A stretch of 64,000 nt of DNA from Silene conica (Eukaryota > Streptophyta > Magnoliopsida > Caryophyllales > Caryophyllaceae). The stretch lies in the NCBI GenBank assembly GCA_029255685.2, contig CM055316.2:68153237-68217236 (forward strand), in the 5' to 3' direction. The first letter of the stretch is position 1. Each line of letters opens with the position of its first letter. Shown here one piece after another: positions 56,301 through 64,000 of this stretch. The position numbers and the translations under genes were made by a program. Below the pieces are notes generated by a model. That model saw nothing but the letters and a program-made list of their open reading frames with translations. It was not told the origin of the DNA and searched no databases.

Positions 56301-57334
56301 TGCGCATACGGTTAATTCTGATGGTCAAGTTGGTTAATTGAGTGAAAAGGGTACGAACAATGCCTGAATGGTGTGGAAAATGGAGGGTATGTAGTAAGAA
56401 AACTGAAGAAGTAGATGAATTTATTTCACGGTTGTACTATGTGTAAATGACTTAGGCATAGATGCTATAAAAAGAAGTTAAAATTATCTGAAATATCCTG
56501 TATGTAAACTCAATTTTGTTTTTTTTTTCTTGTGAAACACAAAAATAAGTAATCAAATGTTAATAAATATCATGTCAATAATATAGTATTGTTAACGTTT
56601 AACTATGTTACGTTTTTGACTTGGTGATTAAAAAAACATCGGGGTTTGAATTTTACACTCAATTTCAATGTAACATCTCGAGAGTTGCATCCATCGCCGA
56701 CTTCGCCGTTCATTCTTTAACACTTCTCTCATACTTCTTTTGTTAACCAGACAAAAAAATTGCATGTTTTTTTTTCCATCAAGAATTTCTCATTCAAACA
56801 ATATCGGTTTTGAAAGCATAAGTTAGCTAGGTTTCTGATAGATGGATGAACTTTTCAAAGGGAGAGCTAACTTTGAGAGATAAATATGGGTATTTCGTGA
56901 AAGAGGGATGACTTGAATATTTTAGGTGTGTATTGAAAGCTAGGAAAGAGTGTCGATGAAGAGTTAGATGGTTGTTTGAGGTAGCAATAAAGATGACTAA
57001 ATCACATTTGATGATTAATTTCATAATAGGTTAGTAGGCGTGACTTTGGATTGTGGATCGTTTCATGTGTTGTTTGAAGAGTAAGAGTAGTGGTTTGATG
57101 GGTTCTTTCGTGTAGTACTGTAGAGGATTGTGGCGAGTTGGTGGTAACATTAATGACATAAATTAATATAAATGAGGTAATTTTATTAACAAAATAATAC
57201 ATGTATAGAACGAACTAATACTATTTTTTTAAAAAAAAAAAATCTTATGATTTACTTTTGATTTATATGGTGAAATTTTTTTGAATACCACAAAATAATT
57301 TAGTATCCGTGCATCGCACGGGCAAAAATACTAG
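53301..57334 (+). mobile_element. Non-autonomous Helitron, about 4 kb
   Basis: The 5' TC (TCAATATATATAATTAAAGG) follows A at 53300. The 3' end CTAG at 57331-57334 is followed by T. The hairpin CCGTGC-ATC-GCACGG (57307-57321) lies nine bases before the terminal CTAG. The 5' end is similar to that of the Helitron at 17524. No Rep/helicase ORF. The interior contains a decayed tandem array (54460-56500). It interrupts the Tourist-like element at 52500. Confidence 0.85.
54460..56500. repeat. Decayed tandem array with GGGAGGAGGTAAGT landmark
   Basis: Four long units start about 54470, 54945, 55355 and 56170, and a shorter one about 55515. Shared order in each: GTAGATAG..., GGAGGAGGTAAGTGCCTT, GGGTAGAGTTA, CTCCGACGTTTAAGAGTGTG, a TTCAGGGAT-ACGATT block, TGGTCAAGTTGGTTA and GAGAAGGGTA. 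Spacing runs from about 410 to 810 bases. Heavily mutated, no coding frame. Confidence 0.75.
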
Positions 57335-57853
57335 TCCTTATTAATTAAGGCATTTTCCAGTGTCCATTTAACTCCGGTGATGCACGCCGGATTCCCTTTC
57401 TCCATCCCTCTAGCATAATCATACAATTTAAAACAAACCCTAATTTAATTAGAGTATAAATTAATTACTTAATTTGATATAACATACGGAGTAATTAATA
57501 AACTGAATAATTAGAATTATTACTTGATTGATGTGAGAATTAGCATACATAATTGTGTAATTTGATGGATTTGATGAATTTTGTGAGGAAGAGAATAAGG
57601 CATTTTTTAAGTCTCTAAACGAAGGGCATACTATGAAAAATAATGGAAAAAAGTCCATAAAAGAGTAAAATCCGTCCATGAAAGAGCAAGTACGTTTGGA
57701 AAACGTTGGAAAGTGGAAAATGATTGGGTTGGTGACCTAGGTCGTGACCTTTTGTTTGGGAGGGTAAAAGTTGGTCAAGATAATTAATGTGTAATTAACA
57801 GTAAAACGGGGTCGTGACCTAGTCAGCGTGACCACTGCTTGGGGATGGTCTAA

Positions 57854-58699
57854 GAGAATGAGATAATTTGTGTTTTTAACATAGAGAGGCTCTCAGCAAA
57901 GATCCACCGCAGTGATAGCGAGTAGTTTGTTGCAGGACGGTTGGAAATTGGAATAAGGAAGCGGACCCACATGGTCGATGAGGCATGATCAGACCCTGCA
58001 GTCGGTGATTCAATCAAATGGGCCCACACATACCTTTTTATCTCTGGACGCGTCTTTCCTGTCGTCAATTGACTACTGACAGGTCATATTCATCAACCTT
58101 TAATTATTCATTCAATAATATCACTTCATTCCTTCTCTATTTCTTAATTCTTAATCACCTCTATTAATCTACATTATACTCATAATTATTTCACTTAAAT
58201 CAATATTTAAATGGAGGAAAGCTAACTACACATTTTGCCACAAATTATGGTACATCTCATCAATGTCACTACGTCTCTTCTAGCTCCCTCAACATACTCA
58301 TTTCCGATATTCGACACTCAGATAAGAATACGACACTTTAATACCTTATATTTTATCAAAATATGCATGTTTTTATAAAAATAACCGAGATTAACATTTA
58401 TACCTGCAGCCGCATCGGATATTTCAAAATGACTCTAAGCTACATCCTACATGGCTCCACAGTAAACTAACACTCGTGGGCTACATATTACTTAAAAGTG
58501 TAAAGTGTTTTTTGCTTAAATAAACATTACCGGTACTATCAGTCTATATTTAAGAAAGAGGCTTTGTTGAAAGTGTGATCAAACATGTGCTCCACTCTTA
58601 ATTAAGTGATAAGAGGACGTGTCCTTGGCCATGCAACTACACATCAACAAGGCTTTTTGGGATCATGTGTATACAACATTTTCCTCAAAGAAACAACCG
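57854..58699. other. Spacer, no gene seen
   Basis: A slightly GC-richer stretch (57880-58060) contains no ORF with a recognised domain, then AT-rich DNA follows. No repeat terminus found. Confidence 0.4.
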
Positions 58700-58702
58700 T
58701 AA

Positions 58703-59128
58703 GACCATCCCCAAGCAAGGTGGATGAGGAGGTCAATAAGTAATTGGGTCAAGTTAATTAATGATTAGTAACTTAATTAGCATGACCCATTATAAAATAG
58801 GGTCAATTGGTGACCTTTTTTCTTAGTATTGACCCACCTATTGACCCACTTATTGACCTAGTAGTTGTTTAATGCTCATTGGTTAGAAATGTGAAGAGTT
58901 TAAAATATAGTAATAATAATGGATAAAGTAAGAGAGATGAATTTTTTAGTGGGTTAAAAAATGTGGAAAGTAATTAAAAATGTTGGAAAGTGAAAAATAA
59001 TTGGGTTGATGACCTAGGTGGTGACCTTTTTGCTTGGGAGATCAAAAATGGGTCAAGATAAATTAAGTGTAATTAAGAGTAAAAATATGTATTGACCTAC
59101 TTAGAGTGACCCTTGCTTGGGGATGGTC
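58703..59128. mobile_element. Tourist-like MITE, intact
   Basis: GACCATCCCCAAGCAAGGT and (reverse strand) GACCATCCCCAAGCAAGGGT, flanked by TAA at 58700-58702 and 59129-59131. 426 bp, no ORF. Same family as 52500-57850 and, more distantly, 59645-59943. Confidence 0.93.
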
Positions 59129-59131
59129 TAA

Positions 59132-59436
59132 GGGCAATTACCATGGAAGAACTTTTTATAAATTTTCTTTGCCATGTCAAATTTTGACAAACTCAAAATT
59201 TAAGAACTTTTAGTCACAATGAAAGAACTTTAAATAAAGTTCTTTAATGTAATCCACACTATATTCATTTAATGTTTTTCATTTAATAATCAATTCTTAT
59301 TTTGGAAGAACTCAGTTCTTATTCTCAAACCTAGTTTGTGATTTCAAACACAAACTTTATTTCACAATAGTAAAAATTTTATTTTAAAGTTCTTGGTTAC
59401 AAACTCAATGTAAGAACCACTCCATTGCAATTGCTC
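59132..59436. mobile_element. Second Tourist-like MITE family, sharing the TAA of its neighbour
   Basis: GGGCAATTACCATGGAAG and (reverse strand) GAGCAATTGCAATGGAGTGG are imperfect inverted repeats. The flanks are TAA at 59129-59131, which is also the right target duplication of the MITE at 58703, and TAA at 59437-59439. 305 bp with AAGTTCTT/AAGAACTT internal foldbacks. Confidence 0.85.
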
Positions 59437-59644
59437 TAACAACTTGGATGATAGAATCTTAGTCTTAAAATAAGTTTTAAAGTCCGCTATATAACATTAG
59501 GCCGATGCATTGCTTTCGATTGACCTTTAAGATAGCTCCTTTATGTATTTAATGATAACACATGAAACATTACCATACCGATAATTTGAAGAAAGTTCAA
59601 TTTAATAAGAGACAATGAAGCATAGCAAAAAACATCCTCATTAA

Positions 59645-59775
59645 GACTATTCCCAAACAACAAGTCAATTTAATCGGGTCAATTGCATATTAGGTTTTAA
59701 TCTCCCCTTATTGACCTCAACCGACTTAAACCTCTCAAGCAGAAAGTCACGACTTAGGTCACTAACCCAACCACT

Positions 59776-59829
<54 letters not shown>

Positions 59830-59943
59830 GTGACCAATTAGAAAATGTCACATATTAGGTGGATTGTTAGGTCAATTTACTTCAAATTGGGTCAATACTC
59901 AACTAGCTATTGACCTTTCTATCCATCTTGCTTGGGTATGGTC
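59645..59943. mobile_element. Diverged Tourist-like MITE with long T-run
   Basis: GACTATTCCCAAACAACAAG at the left and (reverse strand) GACCATACCCAAGCAAGATG at the right, flanked by TAA at 59642-59644 and 59944-59946. Relative of the 58703 element; an uninterrupted T-run (about 59782-59823) expanded inside it. Confidence 0.85.
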
Positions 59944-59946
59944 TAA

Positions 59947-60471
59947 GTATAGAGTTGTCACCGCACCAAGTGGAGATTTAGAGAAGTCTACTGACTGAGT
60001 CACTTTGTACAAAACTAGACGGCAATAAAGATTAAAGACCCAGTCTATTACTCAGAATCCTTCACTTTTTTTTGTATACAAACATAAATCATCCACGGCC
60101 ATTAAAACTGACACCTCCCCACTAATAAGACATCTTAATAAAGAAAATTCAAATATTTGCTTAGAAAATTCAACTTACTGCCATCCAAACCTCTAATTTT
60201 CCACCTACCAAAGGCATCCTCTGTTCTAAAATAGTCTGCCTATCCAAATGCAAAAGTCCAGGAAATCACTTTTATTTCTTTGAAAATATATCAGTCTCAA
60301 ATAGAATTCACACATCACACTTACCATACATATTGAAACTATTCCCAGTTTATTCAAAATAGTGTAAAGAATCAAGAAAATCACATCACACCAAAAGTCT
60401 AAAAAGGGAGAAAAGAAAAAGTTACCAAATTGCATCAGAAACCACTAATCAGAGATTCATACAAGTAGAAA
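59947..60471 (+). other. Upstream region of the calmodulin-binding protein gene
   Basis: AT-rich, no ORF or repeat of note. It should hold the promoter and 5' leader of the gene starting at 60472. No TATA box can be chosen with confidence. Confidence 0.4.
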
Positions 60472-63400
60472 ATGGCCATCAGAACATTCACAACTCAAGA
60501 AAGATACAGTAGAAACAAGGAAGGGGTAGAAGAGCCAAGGAAAAAACTGAAAAAGTTAAAGTCAGTGAAGGTTGCAAACCTGGACAGGTTGAGGTTGTCA
60601 ATGAGGAAGGAGAAATCGCGATTCGACAGAGGTTCTGTGGCTTCCTCTAATGATGCAACTAACCCATCAGGTGCATCTTCTACACCAATGTCTGGGACAT
60701 CATCACCCAATTATATGAAGGCTACTAGTTCAAGTGCCAGGAAAGGGGCATCATCTCAAGGAAATTTAGGTACTGTTTTATATAGCTCGGCTAGTAGTAG
60801 TAGTAGTGTAAAATTCAATAGGGAAGTTAATAGAACACAGAAAAGCTTAAGAAGAGTGCCTAGTGTAAAATATGTAAAGAAGTTGTCCAGTATGAAATCA
60901 CTGAAAATTCGAGCAAAATACTCCCAGTTCCAAGAGAATTTCAGTAATGATGAATTCACTATGGGAGGAATGAATTCTGAAGATAAACCAGAAATCTCGG
61001 ATTCAAATGATGTATGTGATCAGGAGAGCATTGTAAGGGGAGGAGATAATCAAAAGAGTGTAGTGGACCGATCAAGAACGATCAAGCTAACGAGACTCAG
61101 GAGCAAAAGATATCCAAGGGTGCCAAAATCCAGAATCTATGGAGCAGAGGAGAAATTGTCATATGGGCAACCACATTACATGAAGGGAACCAACTCTCAT
61201 GAAGTAAAGAAGGTGAGTTTTCCATGTTAGGCTTTTTATTTAGTTTGTTAGTTGCATAGATTCACTAAATTCTTGGAATACAACTTGGTTGAACAGAACT
61301 GGAATAAATTGTAAAATTTTAAACTCAACTGACTGTTTTTCGAATGAAGAAAACATGATCTTAGTACTACAACAACATCAGAGCCTTAGTCCCAAAATGA
61401 TTTGGGTCGGCTGAAAACATGATATTAGTATGTAAAAAGATAGAAACAAACAACCTAGGAGTACTGTTTAGTAAGTTTGTCATGCCACATTCGAAACTGA
61501 ATCATAGTTCCATTATGACAGAATTCAGTGAAGAGTCTGACAAGAACGTCTAGTTGGAGACCCCTAAAGATTCTAGCAAAGGTTCCAAGTTTTAGACCAA
61601 GAAAGAGTAAAGTAAGGAAACGACCTCAGGAGATTCTATTATCTCGCGCAGGGGTTGATCGGGCCACGTGTTCGTCCACTTTAAAGAGATCTGAATTCCC
61701 AGATCATATTGAGCTTCGTTCAGGGGAGCGAGAATCACATGGAACTTCATCTATCCATGTTTGTCCTTACACTTATTGTTCCCTCAATAGTCACCAACAC
61801 CACCATGCACCATCACTACCTCTTAAGGAGTTCATCTCTGTAAAAAGGCAGTCAATTAAGAACCAGAGGGTCAAGCAGCTTAATGAAGATGTTGAACAAA
61901 CAATAAGTAGCTTGAAAAATGATCAATCAAGGCAAATGATGTCAGCTGAAGTTCATTCAACTAAAATGGTGACTCCTACTATACAAGAAGAAGATGATGA
62001 TGGTTTTGATTATCTCATTACAATTTATGCCAAACCCAAGAAAAAGCGGGCCTTTGAAGGCAACCCCAGCAGTGATCACAAAGCATTGACTAGCTTCACC
62101 TACAACAAAGCCAGTGAGAAGGGATATTCTTGGGAATTACCAGAAGCAGCAGGCGAAATATCACAAACTAAGGTAAGCACCAGACATAATCTTCAGTTAT
62201 GAAAGGTGAATTTAGTAAGTAACTAAGATACAAAATTCAATTCTGGATTCCTGTATAATGATAGAACACAGATGAAAAATTGAAAATGATGCTGCATAAA
62301 AGATCATTCATATTTTGCTTTTAATTCCTACAGGGGATACAAGAAAAAGAAGGCTTGCAGCAATCACTTGAAAATTTCGGAACGTGCAATGTTGAAGCTA
62401 GTAATAAAATTCAGCAGGAGATTAGCACAACTTCCTCAAATGAAGTCACTGAACCATTTAATAGAGAAGAAAAGTTTCAGAGTTCTGGTGGTGATCTGAT
62501 CAAGTTACTCTCGGACAAAAATAAGTATACAAATATGTGGCACCTAATTTACCAGCAATATGCATCAAGTGATGCGCCAATGACAGAAACTGAGCAAACT
62601 GATAGCGTAAATGAAAAGGAAGGTTGGGATGTGAATTCTTGCTGTAAGGGGATGGAATTGGATCAAGAAGAAAGTACATGCAACAAAAATCTCAATGATA
62701 GTGAGGATAATCAAGGAGGAGCTATCGAGATTCGTGATTTTGATCAGAGTGCAGCCTTGAAGTTAGTGCAAGAAGGGCTTACAGCTATCTTAGAGCGTGA
62801 TGCAGAGGCAATTGATCAGAAGTGCAAATCAGGCCAAGAAATGGCAAATAGTTCTGCGAGAGCATATGATCTAGCTCCCAAATCTTCCACACAAGAAAAT
62901 ATATCAAAGCAAATAAAGCTAACAGGTTACACAATTAAACCGAATGTCAGCCCAAGTGAGCCAGAGATGCCAAGGCAGCAAATGTCAGACAGCTACATTA
63001 AGTTGAGAAAAGTATTTGTCACTGCCAAAATCATCAAGGCAATGGAAAGAATGAAGAGGATTAGTCCGAAACAACCACGATATTTGCCTCTGGAGCCAAC
63101 ATCAGAGGGCGAGAAAGTTTATCTTAGGCATCTAAGCAGAAATGAGAGGACAAATACAGAAGAATGGATGCTTGATCATGCACTGAGATGGGCAATTTCG
63201 CGGCTCGGTCCTGATCAGCAGAGAAGGGTGGCACAACTGGTGGAAGCATTTGAAACAGTCACACCACAGCAGAGAGAAGGCATTAGACATTATCCTATCA
63301 AAGGCAAGACTACTACTATCAGTAATTTAGACACCCTGGACAACGAAGAACCTCAGCAAACAATGTGCATACCTGATGAACACGAAAACATTCAGCAAGA

Positions 63401-64000
63401 TAATGAAGGTCTTCTATCTCACAATAGCAGTCCTAAGGAAATACGTTTGCCGGAAGCTCATGAAGATCAGAGTAGAGCAATAGGTAACATCATATCAGTT
63501 TAGTTTCTCATTATTAAGCACATGAACAACCTTCTTAAACATATACTTTCGTCTTGAAATTTATTTCTGAAACATGTAAATACTCCTCTAGCTGCCAAAT
63601 TTTATAATGCCTGCCAAACCAACACTGCAGATTTGTCTTTGGGGTCCTCTGGAACTCAGATTATTGATGAAGGTACAATTAAAGAGCCTATGAGCATTCC
63701 TGAGGATCTTTCTCAATCTCTTACTGGGGATTCAGAAGTAGGTCACGCTGGTGAAATGAATATGATGCTCTTCAATAAGCAAAAGTACACTTGTATGTGG
63801 AACCTGATCTATCAACAAGTAGCTTCAAGCAAGGCATCAGTCGATGGAGAATACGGAGTCAATGCAATTGGCGAAGAAGAGAATGAGGGTGAGGCGGCCA
63901 AATGCAAGGAGATTAATGGCCCTGAAGTAAATAGGAGTAGTTACAATACAACTCCCAAGCAAAATGCGGACAACCAAAATGTAGCTGGTGAAATGAATGA
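60472..64000 (+). CDS. Plant calmodulin-binding protein, PCBP/PICBP type, 3' end beyond window
   Basis: Large, disordered plant protein that binds calmodulin in a Ca2+-dependent way; known relatives are potato PCBP and Arabidopsis PICBP (family knowledge). Exons: 60472-61212, 61522-62172, 62334-63483 and 63592 or 63631 to beyond 64000. The first two junctions are phase 0, the third phase 1; the two candidate acceptors for exon 4 are 39 bases apart and both keep the frame. About 980 residues are visible. The N-terminus MAIRTFTTQERYSRN leads to basic Ser-rich stretches (SLRRVPSVKYVKKLSSMKSL); exon 2 has CPYTYCSLNSHQHHHAPSLP, a family signature. Exon 3 ends with the CaM-binding domain: IKLRKVFVTAKIIKAMERMK, PRYLPLEPTSEGEKVYLRHL, TEEWMLDHALRWAISRLGP and RVAQLVEAFETVTP. 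Exon 4 starts a second round (YTCMWNLIYQQVASS echoes YTNMWHLIYQQYASS of exon 3), so further CaM-binding domains are expected. Confidence 0.92.
61368..61422 (+). repeat. SINE-like dispersed repeat in intron 1
   Basis: CATCAGAGCCTTAGTCCCAA and GATTTGGGTCGGCT form a sequence I recognise as widely dispersed in plant genomes, part of a SINE family (recall, unchecked). It lies inside the first intron of the calmodulin-binding protein gene. Confidence 0.45.

Larger units (their letters stand above)
52500..57850. mobile_element. Tourist-like element (GACCATCCCCAAGCAAGG family) split by a Helitron
   Basis: Left end GACCATCCCCAAGCAAGGTC, right end (reverse strand) GACCATCCCCAAGCAGTGGT, flanked by TAA at 52497-52499 and 57851-57853. 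Without the 4-kb Helitron it is about 1.3 kb, longer than its 426-bp relative at 58703; the extra DNA has no recognised coding region. The sequences just inside both ends match that relative (for example GGGTTGGTGACCTAGG). Confidence 0.85.

Noticed and set aside
1..64000. Calmodulin-like gene and calmodulin-binding gene at the two ends as a functional cluster
   Set aside because: They are about 60 kb apart with an unrelated lipase and transposons between; nothing beyond coincidence supports a cluster.

Overview
The window is plant nuclear DNA, almost certainly from a eudicot. It has spliced genes of plant-specific families, plant-type LTR retrotransposons, Stowaway/Tourist/hAT MITEs, Helitrons and a LINE, on an AT-rich background. 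The species cannot be told from sequence alone. The style of some MITEs makes me think of Caryophyllales, but that is a weak guess.

Genes lie only at the two ends. At the left edge (1-511, minus) is an intronless calmodulin-like Ca2+ sensor with four canonical EF-hands, cut by the window just after the fourth loop. At 4662-9049 (minus) is a complete three-exon patatin-type triacylglycerol lipase of the SDP1 (SUGAR-DEPENDENT1) family. At 60472-64000 (plus, cut by the right edge) is a plant calmodulin-binding protein of the PCBP/PICBP type, with a CaM-binding domain in exon 3. No credible host gene lies between about 9.1 and 60.4 kb.

The middle 50 kb is a nested transposon landscape, and many boundaries can be fixed by target-site duplications. 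(1) 11593-32261: an Athila-like Ty3/gypsy element with 1.3-kb LTRs and TSD CAAAC that has lost gag-pol. It is filled by a CACTA-like element that carries decayed cargo: a Harbinger nuclease relic, a MITE, a Helitron, SINE-like pieces and LTR fragments. The CACTA-like element is in turn split by a young 8.7-kb Ty1/copia element (20601-29282, minus, TSD ATTTT) whose polyprotein is open except for one in-frame TGA. (2) 33.5-43.2 kb: a MuDR-like transposase pseudogene split by solo LTRs and MITEs, with one solo LTR nested inside another. (3) 44680-49096: a solo LTR (TSD ACATT) holding an array of hairpin repeats and a 5'-truncated LINE (13-bp TSD). (4) 49670-52394: two oppositely oriented Tourist-like elements rich in GAACT repeats. 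(5) 52500-57850: a Tourist-like element interrupted by a 4-kb Helitron that contains a decayed tandem array. (6) 58.7-59.9 kb: three more MITEs, two sharing one TAA target site.

The most striking unexplained signal is structural. In the 44.7-49.1 kb LTR, ten units keep an invariant 15-nt core (GCAGTGGTTATACGC) while the flanking arms change but mostly stay complementary to each other. Three hairpins near the 3' end of the gypsy element (30576-30753) behave the same way with a different core. Two other elements carry clusters of short palindromes (GGTCGACCGACC; TACTCGGTCGAGTA). Several unrelated LTR elements in one window therefore maintain arrays of short foldbacks, by selection on RNA/DNA structure or by arm-to-arm template switching.
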